Assembly (NCBI RefSeq): GCF_011397635.1
Contig: NC_064773.1
Span: forward strand, 28,743,449 to 28,807,448
DNA length: 64,000 nt
Source: Epinephelus fuscoguttatus
Lineage: Eukaryota > Chordata > Actinopteri > Perciformes > Serranidae
Direction: 5' to 3'
Within the stretch, counting starts at the first letter, position 1; the number at the start of each line of letters is the position of its first letter. The position numbers and the translations under genes were made by a program. The notes beneath the pieces are model-generated. The model did not search any database, had not been told where the DNA came from, and worked only from the letters and a program-made list of their open reading frames with translations. Shown piece by piece: positions 1 to 10,952 of this stretch.

Positions 1-2050
1 AATCATAGCCTACTGATCCTTGAAATTTATGCCCTCAAATTTGTAGGCAAGACAGTTTTCTTGACTTTAGACAAGATATTGCCACAGTGGCTGAATTCAC
101 CATTGAAACTGCATTTGAAACATCAATATCCCATGTCTCTTTGCAAATTGAACTGCAAAGCTAGCCCTTACCAATGTCTTACAATACTGGTTTATATCAA
201 GGGACAAAGTACCCCAGGAACAGGCTAAGGTCGACCCTGCCCTGGACATGTTGTGTGGCTGTCCAAATTAAATACATTCGTCTTTCATGACTGTCAACTC
301 CAGGTAACATTTATATCTCTTGACAAACAAATGAGTGTCATAAAACAAAATTATGTTCTGCTGTTCTTTCTGATTTACAAATGACATGTCCTGAAACCCA
401 TGGCCGAAATCAGCCCTTCAGAGATGTCAAATCAGGCCTTTGGTTACTTCTAATCAACTAAAATACGTGTTTATCCAAAATGTGTTAATTCCGTGTAATT
501 CTAGTTGTCACCAAAATGCCTCCCTCTGAAAAGAAAAAGAGCATGAAATGAAGCAGCGACAGGGTGTCGACGGAGCAACATTTGTGCTTGTTTATTAACT
601 AGGCAATTAGAGCAACTCTGTTGGAGCAGAAAGCAGCTTTTCAGATGACACACTCAAATGTTGACACCATTGCTAATGTTTAAAAGTACCATACAGAGAA
701 TTCAGTAGATTGATGCTTTTTATGTCCATGCTAAAAAGCTTGGATCCAAAAATGGAGCTTAAAATAAACTACCATTCACACATTGATTGTCGCAATTTGG
801 CACTAAAACTCCCCGCTGCACATTGTCAGTGGTAATAAAGGTGGCAGTTAGTGCGAACCTTCTCCAAATTACAACTGATTGCCCAATCTTATCATTTCAG
901 AATTCGGACTTCTATCTCTATGTCTGTCTCTTTGGCTGATACATCTTATGGGAAATCAGTTTGTAGGCTTTTACTGTATCCTGTTGTTTCTGAATTAAAT
1001 CCTCTATAAGTAAAAAAAAAAAATACAATACATTAATAAAGTTTCCCTGCAGGTTTTCCAGAGTGATTTTCCATCACTGTGATCAGAGAGGAGGGAGCAA
1101 TCAATATCTGTCCAACCAAGCTTTCCCACTGTAACCACAGTCTTCTAATGTTGGCCATTAACACCTGTATCAGTCTGGGTTAACTACTGTGCACACTGTC
1201 TATCTTTTTAACCTTAGGAGAGGGTTTCCCATTTATGTTTTCACCACTGGGGTTTTCAAAAGGAGGAACAGTTCCGTACAGCCCTGGTGGAGAAGTTGGT
1301 GACAGTGTCATGGCTCCAGACACAAACTTGTGTTGACATTTTTAGGCTGGTGTGTACTGCGTTTAAAGCATGCACACAAGTTTCATTCCTATGCAGCAGG
1401 GCTCTGAGGAGTGTCTGTTGATGTTACTTCTGTATCTTCTAAAACTGCCCTGTCTTCTGTTTGGTTCACTTGAGTGTAATTTAAATACTGTTGCTCACAG
1501 GATCCAGTTCAGTTTGAAGCTCATCAGATATCCTGCTGACAGCCCAGGCTGCCTCCATAACTGCACACTCAGTGGTGAGCATTTTGTTCAGAGAAGGAAC
1601 TTCCTTGTTATTTGAAACGTTTAAGTCCAAACGCTCATAAAATGAACTCACTCACATTTGCTTTCACAAAATGAGTGCTGGTGTGACAATGACGTACACA
1701 GACGCTACTGCATAAAGAAACTATTTTGCTTACAAAATATCTTGTCTTTCACATTATCCTCCCTTTTTATTTGGCCATTTTCCACAATTGATATGTTGTT
1801 TTGTAAAACAGATAAGATATGAGTCTCCTTTGGGATGCATTAATGACAGTAATTGATGCAGGAATTACTGAAAGTGTTGAGTTTAAGTTATAACTTGATG
1901 TTAGTGGCAATGAGTCTTTAAGTTAAAAGGAAATGATTGTCTGAAAGGCTCCAAGGTGGAGGCCTAATTGCATTACCGATATGGGTTTGATACCAAGTTC
2001 ATGACAACTTGGCATCATGGAGATGGAGGTACTCACCTAGGTAGCCAAAG
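1..2050. other. Intergenic, no gene seen
   Basis: AT-rich sequence with no splice-linked coding segments and no open frame above 81 codons. I recognise no repeat family apart from a short A-run near 1010. The nearest recognisable gene starts at about 9.2 kb. Confidence 0.7.
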
Positions 2051-2526
2051 TGACCTGGTCCAGCATCGGCCCAGACTCTGCACACCGGAAGATATAAGTC
2101 GGACCACATCCGGTTGCCCGACTTGACTGAGATTTGGAATGAATGAGAGGAATCATACCAAACAAACTGGCCCAGTTCCAGCTATCATCACTACCACCAT
2201 CACTGGGCCATTATCAAGAAATGACCTGGCCCAGCATTGGCCCAAAGTCAGCATGCCGGAAGAAACAAGTCAGGCCACATGTGGTTACCAGACTCGTCTG
2301 AGACCCTAGAATTGGGTGACATAAACTTGCCCTGATTGCCATTGCAGACACTGCCATCACTGGGCCGTTTGGGCCCGGCATCAACCCAAACTCTGCATGC
2401 TGGAGGACATAGGTCTGGACAGGTCAGGTTGCCTAACTCGGCTGAGACTCAGGATAAATGACATCCCTGAATCAGGCCATATAAACTGGCCTGATTTCGG
2501 TTACTGACACTGCTATCACTGGGCAT
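2051..2526. repeat. Three diverged tandem copies of a ~150-170 bp unit
   Basis: Units begin near 2051, 2222 and 2370. Each carries the same ordered blocks: a 'gacctggYccagcatYggccc' type start, 'ctctgcanncYgga', a 'ggacca/ggccacat-ggttgcc' block, 'gactYgRctgaga', then 'aactggcc' and 'atcactgggc'. GGCCC-rich tandem units like this are common in teleost intergenic DNA. No coding potential. Confidence 0.75.
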
Positions 2527-2567
2527 GATCAGACAGCAAAAAAAGTAACACTTTCTATTGTGAAATC

Positions 2568-3497
2568 TGTCATGGGTATGGTAAGAACCCAATAGCAGCA
2601 CCAAAAACAGAAGGACAGTCGGTAATAGTCTTTAAGGAAACCACTTGCAACACAATGAACAAACAGGCAAGTGAAACAGCAAGCAAGATTAACTTGTAGG
2701 CCTGAGGCTTCTGCGGGCACAGGTTTAGTCCAGGAGCTGAAGCACAGAGCTAGTGAGTCAGTAGCATCTGCTGGTTGCACACAAACGGCAAACAGTTTAA
2801 ATGTGTGCAATGGTACCGTGAGCGAGTAGGCAGAAGGTAAGGTCTGATGAGCAGGGAGTCTGGAACCAGTAGTTCACATGGGAGAAGCCAACACACCTGT
2901 GTGGAGCTGACTGTTGGCAGCGAGGATCTTGACAGTGGCGATGATGAGTGGATCCTGCAGCGCACACACAATGGCAGAATGTGCAGCCATGTGGCGAGGT
3001 AATCACCAGCACAGGAAATCACAGGCAGCAGAACAGGTAAACTCACTATGAAGAGCTAGGTGACGGTCTCTCCAAACAGCTACGGGAGACAGGCAAACAG
3101 AAACCAGGAATGTAGAAGCAGAGCTCTTGGTCGGGGACAGAAGGCTGAGTGGTTTACCGGGGACCAGACAAAGCAGGAGAATCAGTGATGGGTGAGGTCA
3201 GCAACATGGAAGTAGTCCGGGAGTAAACACTGGAAACACTGAAAGAGAGTATGAAAAAGAACAATCTGGCAAGGAGAGTCTGTGAAGCAGGAGTCTTTAT
3301 ACAGGCAGGAAGTTATAATCCACAGGTGAGAGCGGTTGGCTGGATGAGCTGGGTGTGGTGGACTGGCAGGAGTGGGAGATGTGTGGGCAGGTGATAGGCT
3401 GGTAGGTAGGTGTAGTGGGGAGGTAGGGTTAGTGGAAATTTACTGGGTTAACTGACAGAGGGGCATGTATGGCAGGTCGACAGTGACCATTGTGACA
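2568..3497 (-). mobile_element. Probable solo LTR of a retrotransposon
   Basis: The block starts TGTCATGG and ends CATTGTGACA, so it has the TGTCA...TGACA ends typical of LTRs. Read on the minus strand it has a TATAAA (complement of 3296-3301) about 200 bp from its left end, followed by a long pyrimidine-rich transcript-like stretch. An 'aaat' lies one base outside the left end and directly after the right end, which may be a degenerate target duplication. No gag/pol frame adjoins it, so it would be a solo LTR. The family is inferred from general resemblance to fish Gypsy-type LTRs. The open frames inside (2529-3046) are not genes. Confidence 0.55.
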
Positions 3498-5930
3498 AAA
3501 TATTTTTTTTAAATGACAGCTAGGGCTGGATTCACCTGCAGCATTCGTTCTGACATGTTTGTGTCTTTGCTGTTCATCATCACTAGTTTGTAATTCCCGT
3601 GTTTTTCCTGTGATAACAAGTCAAAAATTCTGCCTTGATGAAGGACTGTGGGGGCTGTAGGAAAATGGTAATTAAAAAAATTACCAGAAAGTTTTCAAGA
3701 GTTAGTAACAATTAAAAAATAAAACTAACTGTTTTGTCAGTTATATAATGGCCTTGACAGGCCTCCCAGCTGGCCCAGTGACGCTGCTCACCAGTATGAC
3801 ACTGTGGTTATCGATGCAGCTCTCCGGTCTAATTGTAATGTGAAAGATTGCATGGCTAGAAAAGCACCCCTGAACACCTCCAGCTATCTGGCCTGCTGTC
3901 TATTCCTGTGCTACTGGCCAGCATGACTCAGGGAAATATTCACTTATGAGTTTCTGACATGGAAGGCACACGTGGGAAGGCTTCCTCTTGTGGGAAAGCG
4001 TTGGATGACAGATCTGACCTTTGGGCTCGTGCCAGATATCTCTCAGAGAGCGTTGACGTGGAGCAGCGTGCATGGTGTTAGTAACACTCTGGCTGGTGCT
4101 GCCTGATGGATGAATCACACTGAAATCCGCACAGTCTTTGCCTGGCTTTGTTCAGGGTCAGGAGCAAGAGATTCAGTATGAGTCCATCTGCGTATTGCAG
4201 TGCCTCGTCACTGAGAATGTGATCTGCAATGTAGGTTAGAAGTTTCTACATTTAAGAACAACCCAGACAGTACCAGACCTAGCACATTCTGCGCCCTAGG
4301 AAAGACCCCCCAACACACACACAAATACCTTAGCATTATTACAATCTTTTATATTTATTGAATTACAAAGAACAACAGCTAATGAGAGGTCAACTTGTAG
4401 ATTTTGTCTTCTCCTTTTTCCTTTTTGTCTTTTAATTTCCTCCTACTGTTTTGCTCTCTACACATACACTCCACTCCACCATACCCACCATTGCTCTAGC
4501 ATGTTCTAATGATCACTCCACTCACTACTAGACCGACTGATAGCATTAGATCTTTGGATTGTTTTCTATTATGCCTTTTTTTTAAAGTCTTTTTTTTCTG
4601 GCTGGTGCCCTAAGTGGCCAGCTCTGCAGGAAATCAGTTCAATTGTCTCCACATTTAGTGCAGTGCTGAACAAAATTGGCCATTCTTGATTAGAAGAACC
4701 CCTCACTCATGTTTAGAGCAGTTTACACTCTTGAACATTTACTCCTTCAATTTTGTTAGTTCTGACACGTGAGAAAAATGCAGTTTCAGCTTTGGTGGCA
4801 CCAAAAGACAGCTGTGACTAACCCCAAAAATATGAGCCTTTTTCATAGAGAATGCAATCTTCAACAACGGCAAAAAACGACTCCAAAACAGAGTTTTTCA
4901 TTAATGCATGCTGGGAGGGCTTCAACAAAATGAGATGAGTCTGGATTGATGCTCTTTTTTAACAGCCTCTTTGTGTTATTTAACTGGCACTGACATCAGG
5001 AAGAAGGCAACATTATCAAAAAATGCAGACATCTACCACGCTTGGATGAAATTATAAGACTACCCCTCACCTTTAATTCACCAACACTCAGTCCAATAAT
5101 CAGGCTGCTTGTGATCCTTGTGATTAAAAAATAAACAAAGTTCTTAGTTCTGATATAACTCGGCCAACAAACAAAATAAAAGATAACAAATAAAGATGAG
5201 AATGAGCTGTAAGTGTAATCACGCCCAGGTTAATCCCCAGGTAGACCAACAGGTGGCACAGCATTAAGGCAGGTGCCAATTTAATATCTGTCATCAGTAT
5301 GAGAGGTGTAGCAGTTTCTCTCATACTGGCAGGGCAGATATTTATCCTGGATAACACAGAATGCAGAAAAAAAACTTGGATGACTTTTTACATTTTAAAT
5401 CACATGGGCTCCTTGGCAGGTCCACCACTGTTCCTTATCATACATATCTGGCTGAACAAATGAACCAAAATAATAAAATGATGCACAGTGATGGCATCTA
5501 GAATTTTCAGTGTGATCCAATTGTGCAGCTACAAAAACAGGTCTTGGATGTGAATATTTAATTCTGTATAACTGTGACATCCATCTGCCGATGATGTCTG
5601 AGAGATGTGAAATTATGTGTTCACCTCCTTCAAAGTATAGACACTTTTGTGAATCTTCCTTTTCATCTGGTGCCATCATCACTTCAAAATTTCATTTTGT
5701 TCAGTTTTTTTTTTTTGGTAACACACTAAATAAGATGATGGTGAACATGGTAAACATAACACTTCCTAAACATCAGAATGTTGTCATTCTTAGCATTTTA
5801 GCATACTGATGTTAGCATCTAACTCAACACAATCCTGGGCCTGAGTGCAGCTTCACAAAGCAGACTCTGAGAACACATTTACACTAGGATAATCTGGGGG
5901 ACTCTGTTCGATTGGGCAGGGAACGCTAAA
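3498..5930. other. Intergenic, no gene seen
   Basis: Mostly AT-rich sequence with short A and T runs. The minus-strand open frames at 3900-4118, 5124-5357 and 5395-5682 have no recognisable domain and no splice context, and I read them as chance. Confidence 0.65.
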
Positions 5931-5934
5931 AAAT

Positions 5935-6470
5935 TTCACACCTTCATTTGGTTCAGTTCACTTTCACACTGCACTTTTTAAAGTGGACCAAACCGCCTGG
6001 ACAACATCACGCAGTTACAACAGCTGCTCATTTGGGGGCGGTATTGCCTGAAACGACCACTGACCAGGAAGAAAAAAAGCATGAGGAAGAAGAATCCCAG
6101 CTCATCGATTGGCCAGGCCTGAAAACGGAAATCCATCCCCTTCAGCCGGCTTGGTCACGACAAAAACACCAAGCACCAAAATCCACTGCGCTCTACGTCA
6201 CTTCCTCTCTTTGGTTCACTTCCTCTCTTCGGGTTGCTGGATAGTCTGTTTGCATTTCCCACTGCAAGTGAACCGCACCAGGGTTCACGTGCAAGTGAAC
6301 CAAGATCCCCAGTTTTCAAGCAGACCAGAGTTTGCTTGTTTGGTATGAATGAGTTTGAATGAGTGTTCACACCACTCCAAATGAACTGAACTATCCGTGG
6401 AAGCAGACCAGGGCCTGTTTAAAACGGACCAAATTGCGCCAGTGCGAATGTGTCACAGTGTCGCACTGTG
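5935..6470. mobile_element. Probable non-autonomous DNA transposon copy
   Basis: Both edges carry related blocks: 'tttaaagtggaccaaa' near 5979 and 'tttaaaacggaccaaa' near 6418, together with 'ttcagttcac'/'gaactgaac' motifs in opposite orientation. The interior repeats 'aagtgaacc' several times. Fish genomes hold many short elements of this style. I could not fix exact ends or a target duplication. Confidence 0.45.
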
Positions 6471-7369
6471 TCAAGTTGTTCAAGGGGGGATATCTTAAGT
6501 CACACCTCAATATTTCATTGACGTCTTCACATGGATCTTATTGGCTCAATTTCCCCAATAACTTAGGTAACCTTAAACTGTACAAATAAATTAATTAATG
6601 TTTTTAATTTTGAGATTTTCAGAGTTATAATCATATGGATTTTTTTCTGCAATAGCTCCTCACAGTATTTACATTCTGTAATTAGTCCGCAGTTCCTGCA
6701 CATGATTCTAATTGCCCGAACATTATTGTTTGTGATTTTATCTAGCTGACAGAAGCCACTCTGATTGCAGATAGCTCTCCAATGAAGGATGATCTAAGGT
6801 TTGTAAAGTTACCATTTGCTATGATTGGTAAGTACTACAGTTTTGAGATGCAGCCTAATGATTGTTCACAAACTCTGGATATAACCTGAAAATGAGAAAT
6901 ATGTATCTGACACATCAGAATAACAGGTGCAGCCAGCCAACGGTAGTTTAGGCAGAAGGTGATCACAACAAGCATGGAGCCAGCTCTTAGACAGCTAACT
7001 ATTTTCTTTTACACCAAAGTGCAAGTTTAAAACATTTAATTGCTATGCATGAAAGTTTAACTTGAAGATTCTCCTTAAATTGACATACATACATTGACAG
7101 ATCATGTCTTTAGTGGAGAGTCCCCACTCTGTCTATGGTGTTGTTGAACTACAACAAGGCACAGTTCACTACAGGGAGTGGTGTAATCTGCTGCTGCTGA
7201 AGTTGATCACTTTTACCAGAGAAGAAAGAATGAGAAGCCTTATAGATGAAAAATCAGCTTTTGTGTTTTGTCAACTAGTCAAATGTCAGATTTCTACACC
7301 CAAAATTTGTAACATAGTATTCTGTTGAAATTAATCTCAAATACTACCCATAACATACCCATTCCTGGA
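6471..7369. other. Intergenic, no gene seen
   Basis: No recognisable coding segment or repeat family. Open frames in this interval are short and lack splice context. Confidence 0.6.
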
Positions 7370-7960
7370 TCCCCTGCAGTTTGCCTACAGAAGCAACAGA
7401 CCTGTAGATGACGCAGTCAACATGGCCCTCCATTTCATCCTCCAGCACCAAGACTCCTCAGAAACCTACTCCATGATCCCTGTTTGTGCTCTCTGCATTT
7501 AACATCATTCCTGCTCTGCTGCAGGACAAGCTCTCCCAGCTGTACGTGTACGACTTCGCCCGCAGCAGGATCACAGACTTCCTGTCTGAAGCTGGGGAAA
7601 CACATCTCAGAATCCTGAAACATCAGCGCTGGTTCCCTTCAGTGCTGTGTCCTTTCCCCTCTGCTCTTCTCCCTGTATACAAACAGCTGCACCTCCAGAG
7701 TCACAAGTCCTCACAAGTCCCTCAGGCCACACCAGCCTAATCAGACTCATCTCTGGTGGGGCTGAGTGTGCCTGGTGCAGACAGAGCAACCTGGAACTCA
7801 ATTCTCTGAAGACAGTAGAGATGGTTATGGGTTTTAGGAAGAACTCAGCCTCCACAGTTTCCGTCACTTTGTGTGACTCCCCAGTCAACACTGTGGAGTC
7901 TTTCTTCTTCCTGAGCTCCATCATCACCCAGGACCTCAAGTGGGAACTGAGATTAACATA
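7370..7960 (+). pseudogene. Decayed LINE reverse-transcriptase fragment
   Basis: Conceptual translation in shifting frames gives blocks typical of the reverse transcriptase of L2/CR1/Rex-like non-LTR retrotransposons: QFAYRSNRPVDDAVNMAL near 7379, the region around 'FNIIPALLQDKLSQL' near 7498, then NLELNSLKTVEMVMGFRK near 7789 and SPVNTVESFFFLSSIITQD near 7880. The blocks fall in the family's order, but frameshifts and stops separate them and the central catalytic FADD block is not preserved. This is a 5'- and 3'-truncated dead copy with no host function. The clade is inferred from remembered motif similarity. Confidence 0.8.
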
Positions 7961-8129
7961 GTGCTAGTGTAGTAGTGACACAGTGCTGGTAATATACATT
8001 TATGAATAAAGAATCACTAAAAAAAAACTCACAGAAAACTTGAACTTTGAGAGTCTTGATTATTTGGTGATATCTATTTTTATTAGCTACACAAATGTCA
8101 TAGCTCAAGGTGTTAGTGTCAGTGTGTAT

Positions 8130-8362
8130 TTTTGCCTGTCTGTTGGTCAGTCCATCTCTTCAATGCAGACTAAAATATCCTAACAACTAGTCAATGGATT
8201 GCCATGAATTTTTGTACAGGCATTCATGGCTCCAGATGATGAATCCCAATGACTTTAGTGATCCTCTGACTTCCCATCTAGTTCCATCACAAGGCCAACA
8301 TTTGAGACATGGTGATGTTTGGAAAGCCACGCAGTATTTAAGGAAAAAAAAAAAAAAAAAAA
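8130..8362. repeat. Dispersed fish repeat fragment ending in A-run
   Basis: The stretch 'caatggattgccatgaattttt...aggcattcatggctcc' followed by 'atgaatcccaatgactttagtgatcc' resembles a high-copy teleost interspersed repeat that I have seen in many genomes but cannot name. A 20-base A-run (8342-8362) follows. Confidence 0.45.
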
Positions 8363-8499
8363 GCTACTCAGTGTTTAACTTGGTCCTGAATCCTGGCACC
8401 TCTTACCCTTCACAAGTGCGTCACTATTATGTTGGTTATCTGCACACACATCTATTCCATGTGCAGGAAGTTTCTCCTCATCCAAAGTAAGGCTCTGTA

Positions 8500-8598
8500 A
8501 GAACAGAGGGTCTTGCAGTCTGGACAGATTAAAAAGCCCCTTGAGGCAAATTTGTAATTTGTGATATTGGGCTTTATAAATAAAATTGACTTGACTTA
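8500..8598 (+). repeat. LINE 3' tail fragment
   Basis: The sequence runs 'agccccttgaggcaaatttg', 'gatattgggctttataaataaaa', then a short direct repeat tail 'ttgacttgactt'. This is the usual 3' end of L2/CR1-like fish LINEs, which finish in short tandem repeats rather than poly(A). It may belong with the RT fragment at 7370-7960. Confidence 0.65.
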
Positions 8599-8639
8599 AA
8601 CACTGTGTTCAAGTAGTTAAATGGAAGGGGGAGTTTATT

Positions 8640-9020
8640 GCATGAATCACATTATGATGATGATGGGAGAGGAAAATTAAAATGGTGATGGTTGTGATGT
8701 TAATGGAATGATGCTGCTATTGCTGATGAGGGTGAAGGATGATGGCTATAACAATGAAAGCGACAGTGATGATGATGATGATGATGATGAGGGTGAGCTT
8801 TTGTATCAGCTGATGAAGTTCGCGCTACTGATCAAGGTGCAGGTGGATGATGAGGATGATGGAGCTGCTGTGTCTGATACTGATGAGAGCACTGCAGTGA
8901 TGGTGAGATGATCATGATGTTGCACAAAATGATGATGATGATGATTAAGACTGAAGTGGTGGGGGAATTAATAATGGGGAGTGATTATAATGACAAGAAT
9001 GAATGAAATGATGAGGAAGA
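8640..9020. repeat. GAT/ATG-rich low-complexity tract
   Basis: Repeated gatgat/atgatg runs, longest at about 8766-8790 and 8929-8946. The Asp/Glu-rich open frame 8708-8911 is a by-product of the triplet repeat. The tract ends about 60 bp before the nap1l1 CpG-rich promoter. Confidence 0.8.
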
Positions 9021-9074
9021 TTATTTAATGATGAGAAGAAGATAGTCGTGGTGATGATAATCTTTCATCCCCTT

Positions 9075-9200
9075 CTCCCCCCCTATAGGGGCACCCTCGG
9101 AGCCGCCCCTCCCATGGACAGCGTTGCCTCGGTGACTGCCGGTTTACGTGATGACGTCGGATGTATATGAGCGCAGGCGGCGGGATCTCTCTCCCTTTTA
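9075..9200 (+). promoter_or_regulatory. nap1l1: nap1l1 core promoter with TOP-like start
   Basis: A CpG-rich island begins abruptly after the GAT tract. It contains a CRE-type site TGACGTCG (9152-9159) and a TATA-like TATATGA (9164-9170). About 25 bp further lies the pyrimidine run CTCCCTTTTACC, giving a predicted start near C9191. A transcript starting there would carry a 5' terminal oligopyrimidine (TOP) tract. Mammalian NAP1L1 is among the reported TOP mRNAs, whose translation responds to mTORC1/LARP1. A second pyrimidine run, CTCTTTCTTCCCC (9218-9230), is an alternative start. Confidence 0.65.
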
Positions 9201-9290
9201 CCGCCATCGGAGCGGAGTCTCTTTCTTCCCCGGGACCTCTTCACTGCGCAGCGCCGCCTCACCAGTGCAGCCTCCGGCCAGACAGCGAAG
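9191..9290 (+). other. nap1l1: nap1l1 exon 1 (non-coding 5' UTR)
   Basis: The exon ends at ...GCGAAG followed by the donor GTAAGG (9291). The start is inferred from the TOP-like tract. It contains no ATG. Joined to exon 2 it gives a 5' UTR of about 122 nt without upstream start codons, so the first ATG in the message is the nap1l1 start. Confidence 0.65.
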
Positions 9291-10549
9291 GTAAGGGACA
9301 GGACTTGGGAATGGCTTCGGCGCCAACGCCCTGAGCTTATGCTTCGTCTCGGAAGTTAAATTTCAATCTTGCTGCTTTCATAAACGGCGGCAGAGGAAGA
9401 CGGCTCCGCTTTGCTAATGCTAGTCAAGTCAGACAGCGGCAGCAGCCATTGAGACTGGCTCCACCATGATGTGTGTTAACGTTACACGCGATTAAAAAAA
9501 ATAATAAAACAACGATTATCATGTATGCCCTTTTCCACTGGATTATTATGACAACCGTAGCGTTGATATAAACGACAAAACGTCGCATAATAGCTGTTAC
9601 TATCGGCTTTTTTCGACATTTGTTGACACGTGTCTTGTATCTTGTATTTTTGGAGTTGACCTTATTTTTTGGAGGATGATACCCAGGGTGGGGAACTGTG
9701 GATGGGAGTCTGGACTTAGAGATATAGCGCGGCGGTTGGTTTATCTGGATAGCTAGTATTACTACATAACGAAAGCAGGTTATAACATGGTATCGGAGCG
9801 CTGGCACCACTTCCTAACTGGTCCATATTCTCCAGCTACGGCACCGTGCCTGTCGTAGCTGTTCCTCCCACTTGCTCAGCCCAAGTAACGTTAGTGCGCA
9901 TCAAGCTAGCAGCACATAAGCTAGCTTAAGTAGCCAGACACATCGAGGCAGTGCAGTGACAGTACCGGGCAGGCCGGCTAAAGTTAGCCTGTTTACTAGC
10001 CTAGGGCTAGGCTTGTTTGTGGAGGAACTGAGTGGACATTTGTTGTTTCACGTCGGACGGTAAACGTTTCAACAGGTTGGCATGCTCGCTTGGTCCATGT
10101 GAAGTTTATAAAATGTGGCTTCAGAGTGAGCAGACAGGCACCCACCCAGGGCTTTTGTCAGTCATTGATGGTTTGCTCGACTTGAGCATGCAACACGTGG
10201 TCGCTGGGCAGGATTAGGAGGAAAAAGCCTGTCCCAGAAAGTAAAAGGTCTGTGTTAGGTCACTCTGCTGGACCACATGGAGTTGATATCTTTTTATATA
10301 TAGATCTGAGAGAACCTGAATTGTGTATTGGCTATTTGTTGGCTTTTTGTGCCAGTGGTGGCATGATTAAAATGTGTATTTGTGTATGCTTGGCAGCTAC
10401 ATTCCAGGCTGAACATGACCTGTTAAAGCTGTAACGTGTGCCATATATATATCAGATATGTCTCATATCATGAATCATCACTGGGACAGGTCAGATGTTG
10501 ATGTTAAACTCATGAGATAGCTTTTCACATGATCTACATTGTTGGGATG

Positions 10550-10952
10550 TAGGGTTGGGAGGAAAAATTGATACAGGATAGTATTGCAATATTATATTGA
10601 TACACAGACCCTAAGTATTGATTTTATTGTTATATGAATTATTATTTACAATACAAATTAAACTTTCGTAGCCCACTAGACTGTGGAATCAGTTGATTTT
10701 TTTTTTAGTCCACTGGATACATTTTGCCGCAGTAAACACAAAGGAAGTGAGATGAACAGACTGAAAACTTTAGTAGTTTTCGTTTGGGGATATAATTTGC
10801 ATTTGAAAAAGGTCATAATTTGCAAAATACTGCAATATGTTGTCATAGTACTAAGCATATCACAGTACATTTAAGATCGCAATAATATTGTATTAGCATT
10901 TAAGTATCATGATAATGTCATATTGTGGAGCCTCTGGTGATTCCCACCCCTA
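10550..10952. mobile_element. hAT-like non-autonomous element with 8-bp target duplication
   Basis: A 403-bp element with ends TAGGGTTGGGA... and ...TTCCCACCCCTA (inverted). It is flanked by TTGGGATG (10542-10549) and TTGAAATG (10953-10960). The two flanks match at 6 of 8 positions and differ only by G/A transitions, as expected for an aged 8-bp hAT duplication. No transposase is encoded. Confidence 0.8.

Noticed and set aside
8708..8911. Asp-rich 67-codon frame
   Set aside because: By-product of the GAT triplet tract.
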